Below are positions 22,272-32,484 of a stretch of DNA of 64,000 nt, piece by piece. Positions within the stretch are counted from its first letter, which is position 1, and each line of letters starts with the position of its first letter. A model generated the notes under the pieces. It did no database searches. It was not told the DNA's origin and was given only the letters and a program-made list of their open reading frames with translations. Source of the DNA: Oscheius tipulae (lineage: Eukaryota > Nematoda > Chromadorea > Rhabditida > Rhabditidae); assembly GCA_037178975.1 (NCBI GenBank), contig JASJZH010000005.1, positions 1,798,001 to 1,862,000 on the forward strand, read 5' to 3'. Made by a program: the position numbers and the translations under genes.

Positions 22272-22689
22272 TTAGTCAGTGCCGCTGCTCCTCTTCCAGC
22301 GCCGAAAGAAGCCGCAATAGCAGCTAAACTCATTTGAAGGCACCATAGCTACAAAGAACTTACCAGCACTTCCCAAGATTGTGCATTGTGCAATGTTTGC
22401 CACTAATCTCGCCTTACGACCAACTTTCGACCAATAGATGGCCTTCCCTCCCCTATAACCCAAGTATCCCAGAGCTAAGGCAAAACCTGCCTGTGGCCCA
22501 ACTATGTTGATTGTTTTGAACAAGATTAGCAGCAATGTATACTCTGTCGATTTCTTGGGCTATGTTGTCTGTGTTTCCACTTCGAGCGATGAGATTGCTC
22601 AAGTAGTGAAAAAGTTCCTGGAAGTAATGTTTCTTGTCTAATTGAAAAAATACTCGGTCAGATGATAGTAGCGATTTCAAAATTAGCAC
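22272..22689 (-). CDS. Unrecognised small gene or exons
   Basis: Two overlapping minus-strand frames look coding. 22,453-22,689 reads ELFHYLSNLIARSGNTDN and IAQEIDRVYIAAN; 22,272-22,535 reads INIVGPQAGFALALGYLGYR and KVGRKARLVANIAQCTILGS, a glycine/alanine-rich, membrane-like stretch. A splice or frame shift near 22,510 would join them. I do not recognise the product; a small membrane protein is possible. Confidence 0.3.
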
Positions 22690-22775
22690 TTCGATCTTTG
22701 CTTGGTCGACTATTTCGTTTCAAAAATTCTCAGTGAAGTATCCCAAATAGATTATCCGATCTTCAGCTAAAATGG

Positions 22776-22988
22776 TCATTCTCGAAGTTTATGCCGGTTT
22801 ATTGTATCTGTGCTTTTGTTGGTAATTTTCGAAATGATCGCTACGTAGTCAGCAGAATTGCTATCACAATTGCTAAAAATGCTTGCTAAGCAGTGACACG
22901 TTGCATTGTCTTTGTCAACAGCTTTAAAGGAAAAATAGGAAAAGGTATGTATCGATAACACTCGTTGAGTACTACCTACATATACCAT
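22776..22988 (-). CDS. Possible short exon, unknown
   Basis: The minus-strand frame contains KAVDKDNATCHCLASIFSNC and YVAIISKITNKSTDTIN, preceded by a pyrimidine-rich CTTTAAAG acceptor-like sequence. The codon pattern is suggestive, but no partner exons or domain were found. Confidence 0.2.
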   Translation of the reverse strand: MVYVGSTQRVLSIHTFSYFSFKAVDKDNATCHCLASIFSNCDSNSADYVAIISKITNKSTDTINRHKLRE

Positions 22989-23049
22989 CTATAGGGCCTG
23001 GGTCAAAAAAAAAGTTTCGTTACAGATTGCGATTTATAATTATATAGTA

Positions 23050-23880
23050 AAATAATTTGCACCTACAGTCTTCCAGGTCTGAAAACTCACAGTATCGCAA
23101 TGTTCTCGGATTACAGTCTCCTAGATTCTCGCCATGAAGTTCCTTTTGATGATAATATATGAGTACTGGAGATATAGAATTATCATTTTTTCAAATTCAA
23201 AAGTTCAATGCACATCACTATGGTTATTATTGTTTACTTATCTTTAATGAACGAGTCACAAAAACTACTAAAATGGCGCCATACTGCTCGTCTTATCTCC
23301 TTGTTTGGATGAGCAATCGAGAACCTTCGTGTTGTCATTTTTCCTGATATAAATAATGTTTTTATCATTCCTTCCTCAGTCTTGATTCCAGTTCCATTCT
23401 GCATTATCGTTTCTGTATTGAAGCTTCGCGAACGACCTTCTAAAATTCTTGTATATCTCTTTTACCTTCTACAATATTAAATTCTCGTCGATATTAAATT
23501 ATACCGCTTATTATCGTCGCTTTGGCAAATGTCATTTGCGAAGTTGTCAGGGTTGGTTGATGCAATATATGTCTCATATTTCATCATTCTTTGTACTTTA
23601 TTTTGAAACACAATTTAATTTTTTAGTTACATCAATTCCATACAGTGATCCATTGTGTACAATCAGCAATGGACAGTTCTGACTCCGACGGCTTTGGAAG
23701 CATCGATTATCCATCCACTCCGACCGAGAGTTCTTCCGAGACTTCCGAGAAAAAATAATATGGATGATATGGCCCCCCAGTCTACTTAAGAAACATTCTT
23801 CGTCCAATGTAATCTCGGTTTATAATATAAAATTACCACTACTGTATAATTTTTTACCATTTTTAAAGTTAAATTATAGG
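23050..23880 (-). repeat. Inverted partial copy of the 4.8-6.5 kb element
   Basis: 23,050-23,470 is the reverse complement of about 5,990-6,411, and 23,560-23,880 that of about 5,010-5,310. Together they retain two shared pseudo-frames exactly or nearly exactly. The 680-bp hairpin core of the first copy is replaced by about 90 bp here. A third partial copy (23,970-24,060) repeats the cattgaa...tttgaatttgaaaaa segment in the opposite direction, making a local inverted pair with 23,180-23,255. Confidence 0.75.
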
Positions 23881-24138
23881 TCCTGACGACTTGCTGGAAT
23901 TATACTCTAGTCGTATAAGGTTTCCTACATATGTATTCATTTGTAAGCTTCTCAATAAAATGTTTATTTTAATTAGTTTTTGTGACCATGAAAGATAAGT
24001 AAACAGTAATAACCATAGGGATGTGCATTGAATTTTTGAATTTGAAAAATTGAACTTCTACTTGCATCTAAACTCTACATTCTTTATCATTAATTTTACT
24101 TGGAAGAGTATCCCTTATAAATACCCCTCTAAAATTTC

Positions 24139-24520
24139 TTATTCATTTGCTAGATTTGTAATGCCGTAATTTGTCAATGCATCTTCCCATCTCATGCACG
24201 GTCTCTCTAGAGCTCGTCGCTGATCTAGAGGAACCCATTCTGTAATCGCTTTCGACCACCTCCCTCCTTCCATTTCGGCCACTTTTCTGGCCCATCTCAG
24301 CTTCCTCGTCCATGCCAAGTCCAGAATATTCGGTAGTTCTGTCCTCTTTCCCACCTCCTTATTCCTCACACGATCCCGACAGACGTTGAGTTGGCCTCGC
24401 ACCATGGGTCTTGACGTGACGATCCCTCTGTGTCGCAGTACTTGGACCGGAATTATTTCCACGACGACGATGGTAGGCCACTAAAGAGGGCTTGGAGAAG
24501 CGAGCGCAAGATGAGAGCAC
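24139..24520 (-). pseudogene. LINE reverse transcriptase C-terminal remnant, second copy
   Basis: On the minus strand the frame reads VLRHRGIVTSRPMVRGQLNV, RKLRWARKVAEMEGGRW, ITEWVPLDQRRALERP and CMRWEDAL, the tail of a LINE ORF2. It is homologous to 6,920-7,170 and fuller in its middle part. It ends abruptly at 24,139, and the other side adjoins the duplicated block at 24,509. Confidence 0.75.
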
Positions 24521-25220
24521 GAAGAGTCACAGGAGCCATCGGTCCTCATGGGATGGAGACAGACATCAGTACTTCCGACCCAGGTATAGCCTGTCGAGCA
24601 CTGAAACATATGGGTTTACAGAGATTCGAAAAAAACTGCATCTCACAAAATAACTGACACTTTTATTTCATCTTCTCCCTATTCGATTCAATCTTCTAAT
24701 CAGCCAACATGCCGTGCTAAAGTAGTCCAACTGTTTTGCTATATATGGGTGAAGCAAAAAAAGATATACAATACAATAGACCACAGTAGGTGAGGGAGTG
24801 TTCAACTATTCGAAGACATACACTAAGCGTACCAGTACCCGATAAACAATTGTGTCCTGAAGGTCCAAAACAATATCTTTGACCAAGCGTGCAGAGAAAG
24901 TTGTGTTTCACTGATAGTGTACTATAAAATCCTGAGGCGACTGCCGTCTTTGATTCGTCATTTATCGCCATAATACTTTTATTTCACTTTGAGGATAGCA
25001 GGACCAGGTTCCAAATAGAATAGTCGCCGTAGATCTTATCAAAAACATTCTTACCTGAGCCGACAACCCTTTTCCCACTAGAATAGCCAAAATAGTGAAG
25101 AAAGTAAGCGATTTGAACATTGTGCAGTGGTCATTATACGCCCTCCCGGTTGCTTTTTGAAGTGTCCTCTGCTAATCCGAAATGTAAATTTTCTCTCGTT
25201 CTGTTGGGAACACAGCTGAA
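24509..25220 (+). repeat. Second copy of the 20.9-21.56 kb duplicated block
   Basis: Direct repeat of 20,878-21,563 with small indels. After about 25,220 (cacagctgaagaga) the two copies diverge: the first continues to the MSP fragment, this one into GA-rich sequence. Confidence 0.75.
25055..25120 (-). CDS. Small secreted-peptide gene, signal-peptide exon (copy 2)
   Basis: The exon encodes MFKSLTFFTILAILVGKGLS plus AQ and ends at a GTAAGAATG donor, paralogous to 21,389-21,454. Substitutions between the copies mostly preserve hydrophobic residues. The downstream exon is not clear. Confidence 0.45.
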
Positions 25221-25477
25221 GAGACAGGAAGAGAGCGCTTGTGTAATAGTACACGGAGCAAAAGTTATAGGCAGTTGAAACAGGGAAAGAAGAAGAGCAA
25301 AGGGGAGTCAGAAAGTCTGGGTAAAGCAATGGTTTTTTTCAACAACTGAATGCTGAGGAACAATCTGATTGAAAAATTCGAGTATTGATGGGAGCAGGGA
25401 GAGAATTATAGAGAGAAAAAGATAGAGACATCCTGATCTGTTTCTCCTGAAGAAGAACAGTTCTGGCTAACTGGTCG

Positions 25478-25699
25478 GTGACTCTGACCTTCATCAACCT
25501 GCCAGTCGCTGAGCTCATCGCCAATCTGGATGCCAAGGCTCCGCAGCTCATTGACCAGTTACGTCAGTACTACAAGAAGGTCCACAGCATCCCAGAGCGG
25601 AAGAAAGGGATATCATATCTGGAAAGTCACAAGATCCTTGGAGACAGACTGCTCCTCCACGACAGTCGATATCTCTGTAGCAATCTCGGTCTTGATTGA
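25478..25699 (+). CDS. Possible coding frame, unknown
   Basis: A 73-codon open frame contains VAELIANLDAKAPQLIDQLR and YYKKVHSIPERKKGISYLES, balanced in composition and plausible as an exon. Its end (SNLGLD-stop) is shared with the R1-related sequence at 361-380, so it may be repeat-derived. No domain is recognised. Confidence 0.25.
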   Translation: MTLTFINLPVAELIANLDAKAPQLIDQLRQYYKKVHSIPERKKGISYLESHKILGDRLLLHDSRYLCSNLGLD

Positions 25700-26352
25700 G
25701 AGTTGAAGGGAGTAGGAGGAGGAGCTGAAGAAACAGTCAGAGAGATAGAGAGATAGTATTACGAAGAGTAGACAGCGCATTTTGGCTGTTAGGGAAGACT
25801 GATCGACACAGCAGGTATTGTGAATACTAATGTGGGAATTCTGGGCATGAAAACAATGGTAGTAGAGAGGAGAGAGCTGCAAAGCGTGGCTCGCTGTTCC
25901 TGTTTCTGTCTCAGACCGTCTGCTCTTCTGTTTCGCTGACCAGGCATTCCGAAACCATGTCTTTCCAACGTTCACTCAAGAATGTCTACCACTCTTCTCA
26001 GTAATCCCAATGCGCTGTTTTCTCCTGGGCTATCTCTGTCTCTGTCCCTCACTCTTCAGATTCTCGCCCTCTTCTTCCGCCTAATGCGTCTACGATGCCG
26101 ACTTTACACATGGCCGATGGTGCTATTGTGGTGTGTCATTTCGCTCTGGAGGGAAGTTGCAAGAGTGATGGTGACTGCTCTTTGGGATCGCCCTGTGTAA
26201 AAGAAAGATGCGTGAACGGAGGCACCTAGCCATTGTAGTCGTGACAGATTGGATAAAGGGTACTGCCTCTCAGTCTCTCCGTCTTTCTTTGTCTTTCGGT
26301 CTCCCTGTCCCTGTCATCGTTTCTCTATGCCCACACCCAAAGAACCATTTAC

Positions 26353-27300
26353 TCACAAGTACGTTTCCAAAAAGTTTTTGAAAAACTCGCTTTCCGCAAT
26401 CGAATCGGGTAGTCTTACTCGACTATAGAGTTTCCTAGCCACGTCCACCGCCTCCTCGTGAATCTCCACACAGTCCGACGAAATGTTCACAATCCTAACT
26501 ATCTGCATGAACTGCATATGAGATTGGGTGAGCTGCAGCTTTAGACAATGGATCTGACAGCAGCGATTCAGAAGTTTCATGAGGTACAAGGTTATTTTGC
26601 GTCCTCTGGAAGTAGATTTAGCTGTCTGAAAGAGTAGTTTGACCATGGGAAAAAATTCGAAAGTACTTTGAAACCACGGACAAGGATGCGAAGAACGAGA
26701 AAGAGCTTCTGTAACAGATTGCAGTAAGCCTGACCGGCATCCTGAATGCTTCCTATGGCTTTTAGCATTTCATCTGATTCTGTAAGGAGGTTCAGTATCT
26801 GAAAAAGGGAAATCAAAAAAGACAGACTGAAACTTACACTAAGAGAGTACCGTGTCCCCGGTCCAGCCAGACTTTCCAGTAGACTTCTGCGTTCCTTGTA
26901 CAGCAAATCCAGAACATTGAGTGTTCTCGGATGTCCCTTACAGAGATGGTAGAACATCATGAGGATGTAGGTCTGAAAACAGGTCTTATCTTTATGACAG
27001 AGACCAAACCTTGAAATTTGCATCAACATTCGCAGAGACTAGATACTTTCTTAAGTAATCCAATGTCCTTGGATCCTTCGTCATAAACCAGGCATTCTTG
27101 TTCATCCAACAGATTCGACTCAGAATGACCAGGCATAGCTGCCTGGTCTGTACTCTTTCAGCTCCGAAAAGTACTTCCTTGACCACGGAGACAGTGACAG
27201 GCTCGTAGGAATGAACTCCATTGTTGGGGACAATGGAATTCTTGACTTTGAGAAGTGTAAGATCCAGTAGAGACACGGGAGAAGCGGTCAGTTGACTCAT
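26353..27300 (-). CDS. Helical-repeat (ARM-like) family protein, paralogue 1
   Basis: The start at 27,300 follows a TTCAG acceptor one base upstream. Exon 1 (27,010-27,300, 97 codons) is joined by in-phase GT-AG introns to exons containing TYILMMFYHLCKGHPRTLNV, ILNLLTESDEMLKAIGSIQD and KITLYLMKLLNRCCQIHCLK, ending FFKNFLETYL-stop: about 300 aa. It is leucine-rich and alpha-helical, with repeat-like spacing suggestive of armadillo/HEAT folds. It shares size, layout and C-terminal pattern with the two plus-strand genes next door. Function unknown. Confidence 0.6.
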
Positions 27301-27792
27301 ACTGAAGCAGTGGACATGAAATATGGTGGAAGCTGTCGCAGTTAGAGATGGGCAATCGATTTCCCTCTGGAAGAGAGTTAGGGTAGCGCTTCTGTGATAG
27401 TGACCCGCTTGTTAGAGATTGAGAAACGGAAAATCGATTGAGGGTCGACTCACCAGTTCTCCTCTGACCCTTCAGCTTTTGGGATTTGCCGAAAAGGTAC
27501 GTCTCTGACTTTGTTGAACCAGAGGGTCTACAGAAAGACGGAGAAATAGAGACAGAGAGAGTGACAATGAGAGACAGACGGACGGAGACAGAACGACACA
27601 TATACTACTCTCTGATTTCAAGCTGTGCCCCTAATTACAGTGTTTTGCAACAGAATTCTGAAACTGAAAACTTTCTTTGGGAACTATAAATGGAACCAAT
27701 AACATTCATTGCATGAGAAAAATGCTAGTAGCTGTTTCTCTCTATGACATTCTATGTTTCTGTCTCACTCACTTATTCCATTTCTCAGGCTC

Positions 27793-28744
27793 ATGTCTCT
27801 CCTCAAATCCTGTCTCTTAGTCCTGGATACCCTGACCAAACGAGAGGATCTTCAATCCATTGAATCGACAGAGATTGTGTCCATCTTCCTGAACCTTCTT
27901 TATCTCTCTGAGGATCCACAAACTATTGGTACGATTTTGGGTATACTGAGAAGGTACTGTTCTTCGGATTGGATGAGATCCCTCCTTGGACAGGACAAGA
28001 AACTCATAATGTGGATCCTGAGCTTCCTGAAGAAGAGTCACTCGACAGATGAGGGAGTTCAGAGGTGTGAGGTTAGACATTCTTCCATTTGTGAACGATA
28101 GAGTTTTAGATAGAAGCACTGAATTTCATGAAGTACCTCTGGGAAGACAGTGAGACTAACCTCTGCATACATAAGTTTACCGGATCGGTCATTCTGAGAC
28201 ATCTGGACCACAGGACATCGCTACGGCCATCCGACTACAAGAACAGGGCCCAGATTGTCCTGAAGGTGCGAATCTTTTTCGTAGTTCTCAATAGTGTTCA
28301 GATTCTTCAAAATATGATCAAAGCCTCGGACAGGTACCTGTTCCAAATTGCGTTCTATAGGGACGAAAACGATGAGAACTTCCAAAGCCTGCTGGACAAA
28401 CTTCAGTGGATTCTGTTCTTTGGATTAAGAGTGGGGGATGGGGTGGGTGAGAGAAAAAGACAGACAGAGAGAGTACGTTTCAGAGAAAGCTCAGTTCCGA
28501 ATGGAAAGAAATCCTTCACATATGTCTGAATCTTCTACACAGATGCTCCACGCATTCTAGTCTCCTACTGGACATGGTCGTTGACTTCCGGGTCACCTAT
28601 GCCTTCATAATGATCGTCAAACAGAATCACTGTCCGGCTTTCAATATCTTTGCGATAGAGATCATTAGGGAAATCCACAAACTAAACCTTAGCGAGTTGC
28701 AGAACGATCAGAATTATCTGTCTTTTGTGAAAGACTATCTCTAA
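27793..28744 (+). CDS. Helical-repeat (ARM-like) family protein, paralogue 2
   Basis: The ATG at 27,793 follows TTTCTCAG by four bases, fitting spliced-leader trans-splicing. Exons carry LKSCLLVLDTLTKREDLQ, SIFLNLLYLSEDPQTIGTIL, IEALNFMKYLWEDSETN, ILQNMIKASDRYLFQ and RKLSSEWKEILHICLNLLHR, ending SFVKDYL. The stop overlaps the polyadenylation signal (TAATAAA, 28,742). About 300 aa, intact, probably all-helical. The divergent partner paralogue 1 lies 490 bp upstream, so the two may share a promoter region. Not recognised. Confidence 0.6.
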
Positions 28745-29115
28745 TAAACTGTCCGCTCCCTCAATCTTCGTGCATACATTTCGCGCTACTGGTCCCACGA
28801 TAAAACTTGATCTCTCTAGGCTGATCCCTCTTCCTTTATGACTCTCGTGCTGCAACAAAGAGTGAGAGCTTGCGTAATGTATTGTTTGATCGAAAAGTCC
28901 TGAAGGCTGCATTCACTGTCTCAGTCTCTCTGTCTTCCTGTCTCTTTGTCTCAGACCCCGAGTCTCACTATTTTTAAATCCTTCCGATCCTCTAGTCGGT
29001 CAGTGAGCCATGTTAAAGTACTCCACCTCTGCGTTCACATTATCGATTTTTCTACCTGTACATCTCGCTTTCTCCAAAGGTTTTTCCTTCGCCACTCTTG
29101 TCTCTCTTCCAAACC

Positions 29116-30101
29116 ATGGTCCCCTCGCTTCTGGAACAAAGTCTTCTCAAACTGCGCCCAACTATCAGTTCATATGAGACTGTTTCCTACTCTCCCGGCT
29201 TTGTACAGACTCTCCTAGCAGTTCTCTCTAGAACTGATGAGATAGGGGTACAAGAGAAGGTCCTCAAGATTCTAGAGACGCTCATAAGGAATAACTGCAA
29301 CAGCGAAATAATCTTTGCTCAGCCGCTCATGGTTTCCTGCTTTATGAGTGTTCTACTGGATGAAAGGGAGAGCGCCCACCAGTCTAAGGTACCTTGTCAT
29401 TCTTTTCATAAACAGGGCAATTTTAGATGCACGTACTGGACATCTTTCACACCGCTGTGCGTGGGGAACAAGGGCATCTGATCATGGAAAAGCTTATTAA
29501 AAATTGCTACCCACTGGTACATTTATTAGGATTGTCAGTTGTCGAGGAGGGCAAAAACAGACTACTTTTTGAAGAGAACATTGGTGTGAGTTGGTAACCA
29601 CTATCTCTGTCTCTCAAACCAGATTCCAGCTCATTGAATTCCTGACCAAAACAGAGGCAAATCTTCGTCGCTTTGTTTCGAAGGAAGTACTCTCCAACGG
29701 CTCAGGGCTACGAAGAGACAGGACATCTCGATTCATTCGAAAGCTAGTTGACCAACTGTTCCAGCAGTGCCTTCTGTACGGGGTAAGAATCTTTTTACTC
29801 TCTACCTTCTCATTTCCAGCGAAAACCGACATACAGTCTGGAGCGTTCAATGGAGTTCATCATGAACATACTGGAGGGCGTGTGTCTCCACCGGGATCTC
29901 CTAGAAGAACTGCTCACCGAACCCCAAGTTGTCTTTCTATTCGCCCACATTTCCAGGAGATTTGAGAAGAGACCCAGTCTGAACCATCATTTCCTTGCTC
30001 AGAAAATATTTTCTACTATTGTGGCTAATGGAAATCTTCCAACTTACATTACAGACAGTCATCTGTACAAGGTTCATGTCAGTACCTCTTTGAACTCTTG
30101 A
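29116..30101 (+). CDS. Helical-repeat (ARM-like) family protein, paralogue 3
   Basis: Start MVPSLLEQSLLKL at 29,116. Exons read FVQTLLAVLSRTDEIGVQEK, KILETLIRNNCNSEIIFAQP, MHVLDIFHTAVRGEQGHLIM, LIEFLTKTEANLRRFVSK and MEFIMNILEGVCLHRDLLEE, about 300 aa. The third intron needs the acceptor in ATTCCAG (29,634) to keep frame. It is the same kind of leucine-rich helical protein as its two neighbours. The extreme C-terminus is uncertain: a frame with YLFELLKELNEA begins after an 11-base GT...AG stretch near 30,075, too short for a normal intron. Confidence 0.55.
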
Positions 30102-30209
30102 AAGAACTGAATGAAGCTGTTATGATAACTAGATAGAAAAACATAGAGTCAGAGAGACAGAGAGATAGAGAGACAACGACAAAGAGACATGGTGTGTACT
30201 GTCACTATT

Positions 30210-32095
30210 CTTGTCTTCACCGTCGACACTGTTCAAACTTCAATCTAAGCGTGAAAACTATCACAAGACTAGACAGCAGAGTTCAGAACACAGTCACTGT
30301 ATACAGGAGCTTTTGACAGACTCGCTCCACGTTCTGTCGCTTGAACTCTGCTGGCATGCGGTCGAAGAAATAGAAGTCCTCGTGCCAGTCTCTACTCTGG
30401 TTCACAGTGTCTCCGAGTTCGCTATCGTAACCCAGGATCACGACTCGGATCTCTTGTCTCCGCAGACGACGGACCTCTTCTTAAGTGGCTTTGAGACCGA
30501 ATTCCTTGCTTTCCATTTCAGATGTAAAGGAAATTTCGTCGGTTTACGAGAACGACAACCTTGTGCTCACTTCGATCAGTCTGAATACTGTCTCAGTCAC
30601 TGTCTCTCTATCTCGCTTACTCTGTACATCCTGTAGGCCTCTTGGAGTTCGCCTGAGGTGTTGGTCTCTCCATTGTCGTACTTATAGGGAACGGTCTTGT
30701 TGTATTGGCTCTCAGTTCATCTAGGAGAGATCCAGTCGGCACTGGTCACGTTGCTAGAGAATTAAACGAATCCGACGCGAGTAGACGATCTGATGAAGTC
30801 GCCTCCGGATTGCAGGAACTTGACAAGCTGAAAAGAAGACTATTTCTCCGTATCCCTGTCTCTATGTCTCGCTGCCTCTCCGTGTCCCACTCAACTAACC
30901 GACTGCCAGTCTCCGTTTCCAATCGAGCTGGATTAGTCGACAACGGAAAGACATGGTTCTTTTGACTCTTTTACAGATCAACATCGTGGTGGTACATTCC
31001 TTTCGTCTGGTCTTTGCGCAGCTGAAACAGGAAGTCTAGTGAACGTTGGTATGCATACCAACGTGTAATGATCCTTGCCTTCCCAATTGTTTGGTTCGTC
31101 ACAGAAGAAGATCGGGTCAACTGTCTCTGAGATGTTTATGGAAACCCACTCTGAGTAGAGATCTTCAACTATGCCCATTGTTGGGCAGTAAGTCCAGTTT
31201 TCTGTGCATTTGGTGTTATCGCGAGCATGGAAATCTGGAAGAGAGTCTGTCTCTGTCACTCACTGCAAAAGAAGAGGAAATTCTCTCATTCATTCTCGCT
31301 CCAGTTGCTATGCCTCCTCCCCAGGAAACACATTGCATTCTGTCACAGCTGTCACTACGAGGCACAAGTCAAAGAAGCCTTCCCGATCTCTCAGTCACTC
31401 AGTTCGAGAACTATCTCTTCTATTTTCTTCGGGAACTACAGGACGAGGAGGAGGTCTTTTAACCCATCATGAACACCTTCAATGGGTTCTTCGTTCATTC
31501 AAGGCAGAAGTCTAAGAAGAATTAAAACGAGCTGGAGAGAGGAACGCAGCGAGAGATAGGGCGCTATTTGGTGAGATGAACGATTGGACCCTTCCCGACT
31601 GTTACTGATTGCGCACTTCTTTACCTTTGTCCATGAACTGTGTTCATCCTTCCATACCATAGTGACTTTAACTGGATTGTTTTTATCCTTCGTAGTGAAA
31701 ACGGATCTAGTCAAAACATGATGTCATTTGGATGATCTCTTTCTATCTCCTCTTGGCTCTAAACAGTCTTTGTGGATGCTCCTGTTTGTCTTTCTCTTAT
31801 GTCTAGTATCAATTCCTCCTTGTTAGGTGAGTCGGAGCGACAGAGAGACAGAGACAGTGGCAATAATTATTTCAAGACTTTGGCTTCATTTTCAGTGATA
31901 GGAGGCTGAGTTTCCGACATCTTCAACGCTCACAATTGGAAGAATGGATCTGGAAGCGCGAGCGTACTTGCCTCTTCACATAAGTCAGCTGTCTCGGACT
32001 GACAGATCTCTTCAATGCCTATAAGGCCCGCGACCAGTGCTATGAGAGTAATATGAGTCAGGAGAACTGCGATGACACGTGAAGCAAGAAAAATA
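30210..32095 (-). pseudogene. vWA-domain secreted protein, disrupted
   Basis: On the minus strand a signal-like exon (VIAVLLTHITLIALVAG) near 32,060 is followed by exons leading to VSINISETVDPIFFCDEPNN, LVKFLQSGGDFIRSSTRVGF, YDNGETNTSGELQEAYR and EIRVVILGYDSELG, the order of a von Willebrand factor A domain. The metal-binding motif is degenerate (DEPNN in place of DxSxS). A TAA interrupts the strand-two motif (GFV-stop-FSS, near 30,770) and a frame shift breaks the VVVLV/TDE region near 30,550. It is likely a pseudogene of the nematode vWA/C-type-lectin secretome. Its introns carry GA/CT-rich tracts. Confidence 0.55.
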
Positions 32096-32484
32096 AAACT
32101 TTGCTTTCTTCTCTATCTTAAATGCTTTATCTCCAATTTCTCGCCATTGAGAAATTATCAACTCCGCCCAGCCATAGCTGGTCAATAAGTGTAATTTCTT
32201 TTCTATCACGCGAGCTGTCACCTTGCCCGTAACATTTCTCTTATCAGCCGCCCTCCAGCTCTACTCACAACAAAGTTTCTCCGCTCTTTTCTTTTTTGTT
32301 TCCAGAGTTTTGGGTCTCCTTTGGCGCTACTTTCTTTTTTGGTAAGGATCTCTTTCAATTTTAATTGAGGCATAATGTCCAATGAACAAACTTTTCAGTT
32401 GTTTTTTGCTTGTTTTGTGGTCAATTTTGTTGTACTTATTAGCATTTATACCTTGTTCTCAATCCCTTGACGTTTTTTTCAGTA

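Noticed and set aside
22272-22535. HIG1-type mitochondrial protein
   Set aside because: The glycine-rich hydrophobic stretch and basic loop are only loosely similar; not enough to name it.
30068-30085. 11-base GT...AG intron in paralogue 3
   Set aside because: Too short for spliceosomal removal; more likely the gene ends in the first frame or an indel is present.
30970-31260. C-type lectin domain from the EPNNWEG words
   Set aside because: The following LVKFLQSGG, STRVGF and NGETNT words place this stretch at the start of a vWA domain.
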